DNA from: Coffea arabica | Taxonomy: Eukaryota > Streptophyta > Magnoliopsida > Gentianales > Rubiaceae | Direction: 5' to 3' | Assembly (NCBI RefSeq): GCF_036785885.1 | Contig: NC_092329.1 | Span: forward strand, 1,922,001 to 1,986,000 | Length of the DNA: 64,000 nt | Part shown: positions 1 through 11,054 of the stretch, in pieces | Position numbering within the stretch: the stretch's first letter is position 1 | How the letters are laid out: the number at the start of each line of letters is the position of its first letter | Translations under genes and position numbers: made by a program | Notes under the pieces: generated by a model | What the model saw: only the letters and a program-made list of their open reading frames with translations | Databases searched by the model: none | What the model was told of the DNA's origin: nothing

Positions 1-1301
1 TCCATGATGCTTGTGCCTCTATAATACTTAATTTCTTTCCATCACTTTCACCTAAATAATTTGGAATTTTCCTTCTGAAGCACTATTACAAAAAATGTGC
101 GATTTTTTTCAAGTTTAAGCTGATCATTCATTTAGTGGCTTAAATACAGCCATGTGGCACTTGAAGTAGCTTTAAGGTGTTTGAATTTGCGTTTTGATAT
201 ACACATCTATCATTAAGTTTTCTATACACAATAGTGAGTGATCATGACCATTGTCATTGATAAAGGGGTGCCTTTCAGACTTTACATCATAGCATATTCC
301 ATTCATTGCTTATTGGCTTCTAAGAGGTAATATTTGGTTATCTCCCAAACTAAATGAGTGCATAAATCTTCCAAAAGTGGAAACCAACTTGCACGTGTTA
401 ATAGTAATCTTCAAATTGCTGCAAGGAAGTGCATATGGCCTTTTTGTCATTCTATTTGTCATCATTGAGAAAATCATAACAACATTAAATGGTTTTTGTT
501 GCAATGTTACAATGAAACTACCAGTCACATTGGATGGATATCTTTGACCCCTTGATTAGCTAAAACAGGTTTTTCCCCCTTTCCTCTGAACTGTAAGTGA
601 ACTTATTCTGAAATAAGAATCCCTGTCAGAGAAATTAAGAAACTTAGGAAAGAAACAGGCAAATCCAAAAAGAAAATGCATGTTTTTTAATGTTAGATCT
701 ACTTCAGGAGAGGCGCCAGCCAAGACTTGGTCTATCCGTGGAGCTACATACCCCCTGGTTGGTACAATTACTGAACTTAGTTTGTTCCTTGAATGCTGAG
801 GATGAGTGCAGAGAATAGGGCTGAAAGGTGAAAATTCACCTCGAAGGGTAGATGCCTGTGATTCACCCCATAGAAAGAATTTGCTTTGGATATCTGCTTA
901 ACAGTATTAATGACCCTACATGCAATTGTTTCCTGTTCTGTAGTTAAAAAAAGTTTGTTCCTTCACTGTTAACTGGAAGCCTAAGATTGTTTTTGGGCAG
1001 GGTTTATTAAATTGACTTTGTTGCATCCAGAGATGCATTAGGAGTTCCAACATATTTCCATTACCTTTTGTTTTCGGTTTTCTTTTTTCTTCTTTTTGCC
1101 TTTTATTTGAGGGGAGGTGGGGTCCCAAGAAAGCCCTCCATCTTGTCCGATTTTAGCTTTCTTCAAAGGTACTATTGATATTGAGCTATTGAAGAGTGCT
1201 TTGAATCTCTTTTTTCCCCTAATTGACCTATTGCTGCTGTTTGATATGTCTTTGAGTTCATTTGCTTGTTTGCACGTTTTGTTGTCACCTTTTGTTTTCA
1301 G
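1..1301 (+). other. Intron sequence of the PBL21/22-like kinase, no exon seen
   Basis: This stretch precedes the first recognisable kinase exon and ends in a pyrimidine-rich acceptor (TTTTGTTTTCAG). The missing upstream exon should encode the kinase segment ending around GSLEDHL. I looked for it here on the plus strand and did not find it. The stretch is therefore most simply part of one long intron, with the 5' exons outside the window. No repeat or RNA gene was recognised in it. Confidence 0.55.
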
Positions 1302-2454
1302 ACTTAGACCCTGGTAAGGAGCCACTCAGTTGGAGCACAAGATTAAAGATTGCTGTTGGTGCAGCGCGTGGTCTTAAATATCTCCATTGCTCAGCAAATC
1401 CACCTGTTATTTACCGTGATTTGAAGTCTTCAAATATATTGCTGGACAATGACTTCAATCCGAAGCTCTCAGACTTTGGACTTGCTAAACTTGGACCTGT
1501 TGGTGACAAAACCCATGTTTCGACACGAGTAATGGGAACCTATGGTTATTGTGCACCTGAATATGCCATGAGTGGGAAATTGACTTTGAAGTCCGACATC
1601 TATAGCTTTGGTGTGGTTCTGCTGGAGCTTATTACTGGCCGCAAAGCTATTGACTGCACTAGGAAGCCTGGGGAGCAAAACCTGGTTGTGTGGGTGAGCT
1701 GTCATCTTTAGCTTTTTTTACATGTTAAACCTTGTGATCTCTTGAAGAAAGTGCATGAGGACGACTTTTTTATTCTTAAGTTGGCTAAGTGGCAGAGGAC
1801 ATTTTTCCAACAGTGTTTTGGTTTTATGTGGATTACTACAAAGATGATCTTAAAAGATTGGGTGATTTTGTGTTTAAACTTGGGGTTTAGAATATTCGGC
1901 ATCTGTCCTTTATTTCCATCATGTGTAAATAATTTCCTAAATAAAATAGGAAAACCCATATTATTATTTCTGTTGTTTTTATACTCATGTGGAGTTAGTA
2001 CCTCATTCAAGTTCTCTTATTCCTGAGATAATTCTGACTGCTACTTTGGCTATTCTTCTTCACAAATATGATTGATTTCTAGACTGGAAGATCGTGAAAC
2101 CTCAGTATCATTGGTTTGCATCTTTAACATGGATGGTTGACTTCTTCATTGCAGTCTCGACCTTTTCTCAAGGACCGGAGAAAGTTTGTTCTGATGATTG
2201 ACCCCCAGTTGGATGGGCACATTCCTCTCCGCTGTTTGCATCACGCAGTTGCAATTGCTGCAATGTGCCTTCAGGAGCAACCAAGTTTCCGACCCATCAT
2301 TGATGATATTGTTGTCGCACTTGAATACCTAGCCTCTCAAGTAGATAAATCAGATTCTCATAAAGGCACATCTTGCAATCAGCACCCGGCAGGCCTTGAT
2401 GTTAATCTGGAAGAGAAAAAGAAAGATTTGGTTAACTATTCTGCTGCCTTTTAA
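1302..2454 (+). CDS. Receptor-like cytoplasmic kinase, PBL21/22 type (3' part only)
   Basis: These are the last two exons, 1302-1693 and 2155-2454, of an RLCK-VII (PBS1-like) serine/threonine kinase, which would relay immune or developmental signals from membrane receptors. The first exon enters in phase 1 and carries the catalytic loop [10 protein letters not shown], the DFG motif (SDFGLAKLG), the activation segment with [17 protein letters not shown], and [10 protein letters not shown]. The second exon carries the C-lobe (SRPFLKD...RP...[12 protein letters not shown]) and a short polar tail ending at TAA 2452-2454. The HRD motif reads YRD, so the arginine of an RD kinase is present. The ATP-binding lobe and any N-terminal acylation site are upstream of the window. 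The wording of the activation segment and the EQNLVVWSRPFLKD region recalls Arabidopsis PBL21 (ASG5, At1g20650) and PBL22. Assignment to RLCK-VII is secure; the exact subgroup is inferred from memory. Confidence 0.9.
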
Positions 2455-3267
2455 TTCTTAGTCGTTTTAAGATGCTTGAGGTTTGTGGTGCTGATGCACT
2501 TCTTTTTTGGGGCTTAACCAGAAGGTGGCTTTGGAGGACTTATAACAATAAGAAGTTGAGGGAAAGAATCCTTATTTCTGGTTTTGACAAAAGAGTAAGG
2601 TGCATGACTGCTTGCGGATATTTATACATGATTGGTATCCTGTAAAGTGTAAGAAGGATGTAAAGGGATTCTAACATCATTTAATAGCTTGATTTTCCAA
2701 CCAAAACTGGCTGAGTTAAATTGCATTTGTTTTAGCAAAGTCCGTGTAAATATTACATTTTGAAACTCGGACGCAGAAGCCCTGCTGGTGGGCTGAAAGG
2801 AGTAGCGTTGATCATCTTCTTCTTTTCCATCAGAAAACGTTCACTAGTCTGTACAGTGGTGATACCAGAACTTGTCATCTCTTCTAACCTAGAATGTGTT
2901 GAGAACTTCAAACATTACGTAGAATTTTGTGTCATGCAATTCCTGTGTTACTTTCTATGTTATCTGGTATGCTACTTTTTGCTTAGATGCCTTGCAGATT
3001 ACCATATGTAGATCCATCTGCCTAACATTTGATTCTGCATACATGGAAGTATCCTGATTTTCTAGTTGTATTTAACTACTTGACATTTTATTAGAAACTG
3101 GCTGTGAGAAATTTTCATAGAGCATGGGTTGAAATTGATGTTTCTTTTATCATGTTATCGTACAAAAAAAAATTATGGTATTACCAGGCGATGGATTGGG
3201 AACTAGAGTGGCACAGAATGCTTTGTGAATCATTTCGCGTCCAAAAAATTAGTGTATGTCTAGACCA

Positions 3268-3440
3268 TGGGCTCTGTTTGGATTGTAAATTATTTGAGAT
3301 ATTTTTATTGTAACATTTTTTGTGATGTGATGTATGTGAGATAAAAAGGTAATTGAAAAGATAAAAAAAGTGTATTGAAAATTATAATGACGACGTAAGC
3401 AAATAAATTTTAACAAATAATCCTCTATCCAAACAAACCA
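3268..3440 (+). mobile_element. MITE, probably hAT-like, copy a
   Basis: An AT-rich block of about 170 bp has inverted ends: left GGGCTCTGTTTGGATTG and right CTATCCAAACAAACC, which read alike on opposite strands. The core includes TTTTTTGTGATGTGATGTAT. A related core lies inverted at 3717-3856. There is no coding capacity. The superfamily is inferred from the terminal sequence only, and the target duplication is not clear (ACCATG versus ACCATAG at the edges). Confidence 0.55.
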
Positions 3441-3716
3441 TAGTTCACATGTAGCTACTTTCAGAAGAAGCTAAAAGTTGGGGAATTATGTGTATTCTAG
3501 ACAGGATTTCCGGAGCTTCTCTATCTCTGTCTCCTTGACTTTACCCCAGCCGCAACGTTATGTAGTTGTGAGCGTAGCGGAGCCTCTAATATTTTACAAG
3601 GGATTTATACTTTGCAATTGACTGCTGTATAGCAAAACCCTCTTCAACACAGCCCAGTTTAAGGAGGTTGTCTTTGGGTGATTAGGACGCTCCTGAACCT
3701 TGTCATCCAAATGTCT

Positions 3717-3856
3717 ATGGTTAAATTATTTGTTTGTTTGTATTATAAATCTAATTTTTAATATATCTTTTTATCTTTTCAATCATTTTTTTTTTTACAT
3801 ATACATCACATCACAAAAAGTATTATAGTAATTATTTTAAATAATCTCCTACTGTC
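3717..3856 (-). mobile_element. MITE, degraded copy b of the 3268 family
   Basis: Read on the minus strand, this block repeats the diagnostic core of the element at 3268-3440, including TTTTTGTGATGTGATGTATA, the following A-rich run and GATTGAAAAGATAAAAA. The ends are eroded and no target duplication was found. The two copies lie about 280 bp apart in opposite orientation, so the pair forms a loose inverted repeat. Confidence 0.45.
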
Positions 3857-4108
3857 GACCAAGTCGATAATGATGACGACGACAAACCGTGTATTTCGTG
3901 TAAGATATGAATACAAGGATCAATCAGCATCAGAAAGTAAAGATTTGTGTCGTTGACAAAGTCTCGAGTGACATCTATGCCCCCCCCTTCACCTTAGTAA
4001 AAAATTTGTTGTACTATTTGCGGCAAAGCAAAGCTGCAAGAACGTGAATAATACACTCACTCGTACGGCCGTACTGTGAGAAATTTTACTAGCTGAGTAG
4101 CAAGCAAA

Positions 4109-4195
4109 GAACCAACTCCCTTTAGCGGAGTTGGCCACCACCTTTAGCGTGGGGTGAGAGATCAAGGATTCAACTCTTGCCCCCCATAAAAAAGT
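4109..4195 (+). mobile_element. Possible SINE fragment
   Basis: The plus strand shows a TAGCGGAGTTGG block that resembles an RNA polymerase III A box. About 50 bp later comes GGATTCAACTC, which resembles a B box, followed by a C-rich stretch and a short A run (CATAAAAAAG). This order matches tRNA-derived plant SINEs. No target duplication could be made out and there is no foldable tRNA, so the call is weak. Confidence 0.3.
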
Positions 4196-5420
4196 TGCCA
4201 TTTAATGTAACCTCAAAACCTTTGCGATTTCGTATCTCGATCGGTTGATGCGGTTTTGTCCAAACTCAGAAGTCTGTGGTAAGAAATTCATGATCTTCTG
4301 TGCACCTCAAAGCTCAAGGGGTTGTTCATTACATATTACTCTTGTTCTTGTACTGCTGCAGCTGCCTCTACTCAATTCAGAAACAGACTAACAAACAAAA
4401 TGTAACGCAGGCATGTTCAACACGTGCGGAACAAAAAGCTAAGGGCTCATCTCATATGCCGGCCCGGCCATTAAAAATAAAATAAAAGTAGTGTTTTAAA
4501 CGATGAAGGGAAGAATCAGTCCTATATTATATTGATCGGTTGACAGATGAATAACATTTGCTTGCTTCTGTGGTTGCTTCTTCTTCTTCTTTTTTAAGTA
4601 CTAGTAGTAGTGTTTTCAAGAGGCCCTACACCTACCTACACAGCCCAGTTAATAAGGTTCCTTCTACACCATTAGGAAGCCTTTGCTTGTTTATTAAGAA
4701 GCCTTTTGCTTTTGAAGTTAACTAGTAGTATTAAGTTATGGTGGCCGGAATGGCTGTTTTGCTGTGGTGGCTGGCTGGCTGCCTGTTTCATCAACTTTCA
4801 ACTTTCAAATGGTCCCCTGAACTTGAACTTGAAGTCATGCAGTCCATCAACAGTAAATGCAAGTTGGTGGCATTCTTTGATGCCGCTATCGCTGGGTGAA
4901 GTTAATGATGAATGGAGGCAAAAAGAAACGAAAAGTAAATGGGATGATTCCATGCACCGATTAATAAATTCTCAAGCTGACAAAGTAAAACTACATGTTG
5001 CAATTTGACCCGACATTCGCAAACATTTCAGATGAAGAAGAAGTTGATGATTGACTTTCTTTCATCAAACAGCTGTTTCTCGTCTGCACATTTTTGCTCC
5101 TATTTTCCGCAACAACTATACGTACGTGGACCATCAGAAAGTGGCGGAGGAAGTCCTCGGGAATTTAAAAAACCAATATATATATATATATAGTAATAAA
5201 TAAAACACTAAAAAGAGTGAGCATTTTCTAATTGTTTCCTTGCACTATTTCAACATGTTGAAAGTTGTTTTTCTTTTGCCCTTTTGACAGGATATTTGGC
5301 TTTGTTCTCTTTTGGACGGTTTTTATTTTCTGTGACAAGCAAATACTTTTTAACCGTTTTTATTTACTTGGAATAGTAGTTAAAGAATTTCTTATTTGTA
5401 TACAATTAAAATTTAACATA

Positions 5421-5830
5421 CTCCCTCCGTCCCGTTTTGTTAGTCTTGTTTTCCTTTTTCGTCTGTCCCAAATTGTAGTCCACTTTCTCATTAAGGAATG
5501 TAGTAATCTTTCAAATTGTCTAAAATACCCTTATTAAATATCTTGTTATTAAATACTAACCCACTACATTGAATACATTGAGATTTTCCAATACATAGAT
5601 AAATGAAAAGTCTATCTTTGTTATTTATTGGCACTATTGGCGGTAACTGGCTGTAACTGATATTTATTGGCACCATTAGCTGTAACTGATATTAATTGGC
5701 ACTCTTCGTGATTAGCATAAGGGTATTTTAGGAAATTATTAATCTAAATTTATGTTTCCAACCAAATTAATTACACTTTCTTAATCTGTGTGAAAAAAAA
5801 ACCAAGACTAACAAAACGGGACGGAGGGAG
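5421..5830. mobile_element. Stowaway/mariner-type MITE with TA target duplication
   Basis: The element begins CTCCCTCCGTCCCGTTTTGT and ends with the exact reverse complement of that sequence; the match between ends runs for about 28 bp. It is flanked by TA on both sides (5419-5420 and 5831-5832). The CTCCCTCCGTCCC terminus is the familiar end of plant Tc1/mariner-derived MITEs. Internally it carries short repeats around GGCACTATTGG/GGCACCATTAG. At 410 bp it has no coding capacity. A diverged relative lies at 24049-24897. Confidence 0.88.
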
Positions 5831-6372
5831 TATGTATTATTATTTGAATATTGATCAAATAAATAAATACGTGGTGGTTCACATATTATCAGCTCCTTCA
5901 AGTTGTATTCTCATATGACAACAAGTTTTTTCAAATATAATACGTTAGTTAATACGTACTGGCTTTACCCCTAGAAAGTTTTTCTTTCATTTTCTTTTTC
6001 TTCCCCCCAAAAACAAAAAACACAATTTTCTAGTCAGAGATTGACAATACTAATCACTAATTCCGTCGTCTCGGACCTCTCGGTTTTCTCTTGCACCAGC
6101 AAATGAGAAATTACCAACTGATTTCCCCTTCTTTGACCCCAAAACAAAAAGAAAGAATAAAAATTTCCCCTTTCTTTCCAAAATTCCCAAACTAGGCATG
6201 AGAAAAAGTCCACTCAGCAGAAAGCCAGAAGCCAAGAAGACGACGACGAATGGCCAGTCATTGTACATTATCAAAGCCCCCAACCAACAATATTAAAAAA
6301 TAATAATCATTCAGTAGATCAAATTCTTTAGCCCAATTGTTTTAGTTTCTCCCGTACTTTTTGGTTCTACGG

Positions 6373-6380
6373 ATATATAT
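6373..6380 (+). promoter_or_regulatory. Candidate TATA box of the PBL31-like gene
   Basis: ATATATAT lies 275 bases upstream of the start codon at 6655, in the only TATA-like context immediately before the 5' leader. The implied leader is about 240 bases and contains a poly-T/poly-A palindrome near 6538-6554. The call rests on position and composition only. Confidence 0.3.
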
Positions 6381-6654
6381 TGCTACAAGCAGAGAGAAAG
6401 TAGTAGGAGCATCTCTTGATCGTCAGTTTCCTGCCTTGTTCATCTCTCCTTCCTGGAACCCGGCCGAGACTGCTGCAGCCTCTTACATAACTGACTCAAA
6501 CACCTCCCCTTCCCTTCTCCTCCCACAAACCTCCCATTTTTTTTTTAAAAAAAAAGAACCCACTAATCCAAATTTAATTCTCAGTTATAAGCCTTTATCC
6601 TCAGCGCCAACTCACAAACTGCAGATAAGAATCGAAGGTCTAAGCCTGGTTTAC

Positions 6655-7609
6655 ATGGGAAACTGCTGGCCTAAGCCTGTGGAGAGCCTTCCCAGCGCCC
6701 CCAAACCTGCCAGTCCTGCAGGTTTTTTTCTTTTCTGTTTTTTTTTTTTTGGGATTTCATTTAAAGCTTAGTTACTACTTACTATAGACCATGATCATGA
6801 TGATGATCACCAATGTCTCGTCAAAATTCTTCGTTTTTAATTTGCTTTTTTTTTCCTCTAATTTTTCACAGCAGAGACTCGTGATCATCAACACAAGGGA
6901 GGCAAGACGAGGGGCAGCATCAGCACTGTAAATTTTGTTAGCCTCGACGTTGAACATAATAATAACTTCCCCCCTGATGATCGTCATCGTCATGATCATG
7001 ATCAGGATGTGGCAGCTGCCGAGGCGCCTTCTACTACTGCTGGTTCATGTAGTAGTAGTAGTAGTAATAGTAGTAGTACTGGTCCTGCAAGTGGCCATAT
7101 TATGGCCGCCCCAAACTTGAAAATGTTCACATATTCAGAACTGCGGAGCGCCACCAGGAATTTCAGGCCGGATACGGTGCTGGGAGAAGGAGGTTTTGGG
7201 AGGGTTTTCAGGGGCTGGGTGGATGAGAAAACTTACGCGCCGTCCAAGGTCGGGGTCGGAATTCCAGTTGCGGTGAAGAAGTCTAATCCAGACAGCGAAC
7301 AAGGCCTCAGCGAGTGGCAGGTACTACTTATCATCTAGTCTAGTCTATTTTTTGCTGGACCACCTTCATCATTTTAATCTTCATTCACTCGTCGTCGTCG
7401 TATCTACTCACTCATGCTTTAATTTACAGACCGACTGCATTTAATTAATATAATAATAATAATTGTTATCTAGCTAGGTCAAGGTGTGCAGTCCTCTCCT
7501 CCATGGATGATTTAATTTTATCGTTCCGCCATCATCCAGTTAAATTACAGAGGGTGCAATCAATGAGCATATATTGCCCATTACATGATATGATGTTTCA
7601 TTGATCACC

Positions 7610-7669
<60 letters not shown>

Positions 7670-10600
7670 ATGTATATATGTATATATATATAGAGAACTA
7701 GAGGACCATGAATTCTTGGTTTCTTTCTTCCCCTCCCCTTGTATTTTTCTCAAAAGGCGCTCAGGAAGAATAATCATCATAATACTGGTGAAGGTGTTCG
7801 ATCTTCGATGGCGGAAGAAGCATCTCAGTCAAACTTGTATTTTAATTTTGGATTGGAGGGTAAGAAAGAAAATGTCTACTTTCATAATAGTAGTAGTAAT
7901 CAAGACTTTCTCCTACCTATTGCCGAACCTTGACAAAAATAAAACAAAACACTACAGCCCACTAGCCCAGTGTGAAATGGGAGACCTCCACTCCAACCAA
8001 GCGCCTTAGTTGACTTTAAACTCATTGCGATGGGGTTGACTTTTGGCACAGCTCCTCCTCTTCTCCCGGCATCAATTGGAGACTATTTTTTAGTCCAAAA
8101 ATATATATAAATATAAAATACTACATCCTACTCCTAAGCTAGTTTCGCTAACAAGAGAGAGAGAGAAGGTAAGAAAAAATTGCACACCTTCTAGATGATT
8201 TTTTTAATTAACTCTTTGACAATTGTTTTACTCGTTCGTCCCAATTAGTTTATTATGTTTCAGGAATTCAATCTTTTAAAAATAGTAATTTTTTTTTTTT
8301 CAAATTAGTTTGTTGTTTCTAAATAAACGTTGTTAGATAGCGACTTAATTAGAAAACGTTGGCCAATATTTTTATTTTTCTGGCTCTTCTGTGTGTGAAA
8401 AAGGTCAGCCGTAAAAGGTTGAGTTGATGTGGGAAGTGGGAACGTGTGGACCCTCACCAAATCGCCCACACCACACAGACGTTTCTAATCTTTCAGTTTC
8501 AGACCCAACCATTTTTTTTAAATTTTTTTTTTTACGTACGAATTTCGTTAACGCAAACGCAACACACTACAACTATCGAGGATCGACTACTGTTTGGTTT
8601 ACTTTTTCTTCCTCCTTAGCTGCTGGCTGTTTCAAATTTTGGGTAAAAACTCGATTTGTTCCATTAGAGTTGTGTTAGCTCACTAATTAATTTTGAGCTA
8701 ATACTAAACATTTTCACTTGCTACATAAGTGTTAAGTTTACTGGGATGTGGTGCAGGCAGAGGTAAAGTTCCTAGGGAAATTTTGTCACCCGAACCTGGT
8801 AAAATTATTGGGTTACTGCTGGGAGGACAGGGAATTCCTGCTTGTCTACGAGTACATGCAAAGGGGAAGCTTAGAAAGCCACCTTTTCAGGAGTAAGTGG
8901 CCTTGAAAACTTTTTTTTTTTTTTTTTCTTTACTGGCAAATCTTAAAGAGTAATTAATATTGTTTAGTTTTGAATGTGCAGAAGGTGCAGAAACACTTGC
9001 GTGGGAAACACGTCTGCAAATAGCCATAGGAGCAGCCAGAGGACTTGCTTTCTTGCACACAACCGAAAAGCAAGTCATCTACCGGGATTTCAAGGCCTCT
9101 AATATCTTGCTGGATTCGGTAATTATCCACCTTAATTAATTAATTAGCTACGGAGTAATTTTTAACATCTTCGTCTCCAGCAACTAGGAACAATTAATTG
9201 CAGGCAGCTAGCTATCTAGCTAGCCCGGCTGGTGTGGCTTAATTTACAGTCGAGAAATTAAAAAAAAAAAGCATTTTTCTTTTTTCTAAAAAAAATTTCT
9301 TTGTTACAGTATATATTACGTAATTATTAGTTAGATAATAATGAATGAATGAATGAATTAATAAGGTTTTGGGTTTTGGAATGGCGTATGTGTACAGGAC
9401 TTCAACGCAAAGCTGTCTGATTTTGGACTGGCCAAATTAGGCCCTGTGAACGGCTATTCCCATGTCACCACTCGGGTGGTGGGTACCTACGGCTACGCAG
9501 CTCCTGAGTACATGGCCACTGGTAAGTAGTAGCAGTAGAGACTAGAGAGATTATAAATTTTTTTTTTCTTTTTTTTTTTTGTGATGGTGGTTTTTTTTGT
9601 TTTTGGGGGTTTGAGATCGTCCAATAAGATCTAAGTAGGAAACCGGAAATCACGTGGGGTGGCACAAACTTCCTGACAAAATGACAATTTGGGGTTGAAT
9701 CCGAGTTATGTACGGCTTCTCTGTCGTCGATGAGAGTGACCCGTTTGACCTCCTCCTCCTCTTGAGGGCTAAGGCTCTAACTCTAAAATTTTTCTCTTTA
9801 CGCAGAGACATATTCAAAGGTTTTCATTTCTAGCAAAGGACACCTAAGCTATGATTTTGACCTAATCATAACGTGGGTAGGAGTAATCTTCAGAATAACA
9901 GCTGGTGTATTGTACTATATTCATTCATTCCTGCATATGCCTACAAAATGGATAGGGTCTGGATTAGGGCACACGTTTAATATGACCTTCTCGTGCAACT
10001 GTTACTTCAAGTCTAGAACACTAATTGGTCTTCTTTGTTCTCATTGGTCAATCGATGGGTGATATTTCCTTTAGATAGGAAGAAGATAAGGCTACTTAAT
10101 GAACTACTACTACTTAGCACTTACTCCTCCTAGGTAATGAATGGCATCCACTAATCAACAACAGCAGCTGCAGGAGTAACCCAAGGCCTAAATTGACCTC
10201 TTCTAACTTCTAGTAATAAGTTTTTTTTTATTATTTTTAAATATTCTTTGACCTTTTCCCCCAACAAAAGTCTTCTCTCTGTCTCTCTCTCTCTTTCTTG
10301 TCTGCAATAAACATCATTATTGCTTGCTGGGGACGTAGGAGGACGGTCGGGTCGCCCCCTTGACAATAACACCAACAATTAATTGTACGTAGTATACTTG
10401 GAATCCTAAACTCTCTCTTAATTACCAACACCGTCCCACCCCCGTTATGATACGGCAACTGCTGTTTCTCTGCTTGAATGTGAATTGGAGGCCCAAACAG
10501 AAGAAGAACAAAAAAAAAAAAACCACTTTAATTATTTAAACTAATCAGTCATTGGGCCAACATTTTGATTTCAATCAGGTCATTTGTACGTGAAAAGCGA

Positions 10601-11054
10601 CGTGTATGGATTTGGGGTGGTTCTACTAGAGATCATCTCGGGCCTACGAGTGCTTGATCTCAACCGGCCCAGCGGGGAGCATAACCTTGTAGATTGGTCC
10701 AAGCCGCTTTTGCCCGAAAAGAGAAAGTTGAGGAAAGTAATGGACCCTCAACTCGAGGGACGCTACCCGTCCAGGGGCGCATTCCAGATCGCGCAGCTCA
10801 TTCTAAAATGTCTGGAACCAGATCCTAAGAAAAGGCCGTCCATGGAACAAGTCCTCGAGACTTTACAACAGATTAGCACCGTCAAGATGAAGCCCAAAGA
10901 TGCCAAAGCAGCAGCCCAACAACACCAGGCAGAGCAGCGGCTGCGGCGGCCTGCAAATCGCACCCACCACCGCTCGCCTCTTCACACAAAGCACTCCAGC
11001 TGCAGCAGCGTAATTGGTGCCGGAGCCCAGCACAAAGACAAGCATTCTTACTGA
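6655..11054 (+). CDS. Receptor-like cytoplasmic kinase, PBL31/CX32 type (complete)
   Basis: A 462-residue RLCK-VII serine/threonine kinase in six exons: 6655-6721, 6872-7320, 8757-8892, 8982-9118, 9398-9521 and 10579-11054. All phases join in frame and all introns are GT-AG. The ATG was chosen because it gives MGNC, a Gly2/Cys4 myristoylation plus palmitoylation signal that would tether the kinase to the plasma membrane. The N-terminal tail to about residue 105 is low complexity, with His/Asp- and Ser-rich stretches. The kinase domain shows the glycine loop GEGGFG (127-132), catalytic Lys158 in VAVKK, YRDF (catalytic Asp253), DFG (271-273) and [10 protein letters not shown]. The [20 protein letters not shown] region and the [14 protein letters not shown] insert are typical of the CX32/CAST AWAY/PBL31 group. 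The C-terminal tail is Gln/His/Arg-rich and probably unstructured. The kinase call is firm; the subgroup is from memory. Confidence 0.93.
7321..8756 (+). other. Intron 2 of the PBL31-like gene, with long TA microsatellite
   Basis: This is the largest intron of the gene (about 1.4 kb). It contains a pure AT dinucleotide run at about 7612-7659 that passes into a TG/TA mix to about 7691. Near 8230-8260 there is an ACTCGTTCGTCCCAATTAG stretch that resembles an eroded mariner-type terminus. The open frames here have no family similarity. Confidence 0.55.
7612..7691. repeat. (AT)n/(TG)n microsatellite
   Basis: An uninterrupted AT dinucleotide run of about 48 bases is followed by TGTGTGTGTATGTATATATG, all inside intron 2 of the PBL31-like kinase. 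Runs of this kind are length-variable and hard to assemble. Confidence 0.95.

Larger units (their letters stand above)
2455..6300. other. Intergenic region with MITEs, no supported gene
   Basis: About 3.8 kb separates the two kinase genes. It holds the 3' untranslated region of the first gene, two related MITE copies in opposite orientation (3268-3440 and 3717-3856), a weak SINE-like stretch (4109-4195) and a mariner-type MITE (5421-5830). The open frames here (for example 4706-5008) lack family similarity and plausible splice structure, so I treat them as chance. Confidence 0.6.

Noticed and set aside
4706..5008. 100-codon open frame between the two kinase genes
   Set aside because: No family similarity, no supporting exon partner, and a composition like the surrounding DNA. 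Most likely a chance frame.
1302..11054. The two kinases as a tandem duplicate pair
   Set aside because: They differ in exon structure and in subgroup-specific motifs ([17 protein letters not shown] versus [17 protein letters not shown]), so they are old, separate RLCK-VII lineages rather than a local duplication.
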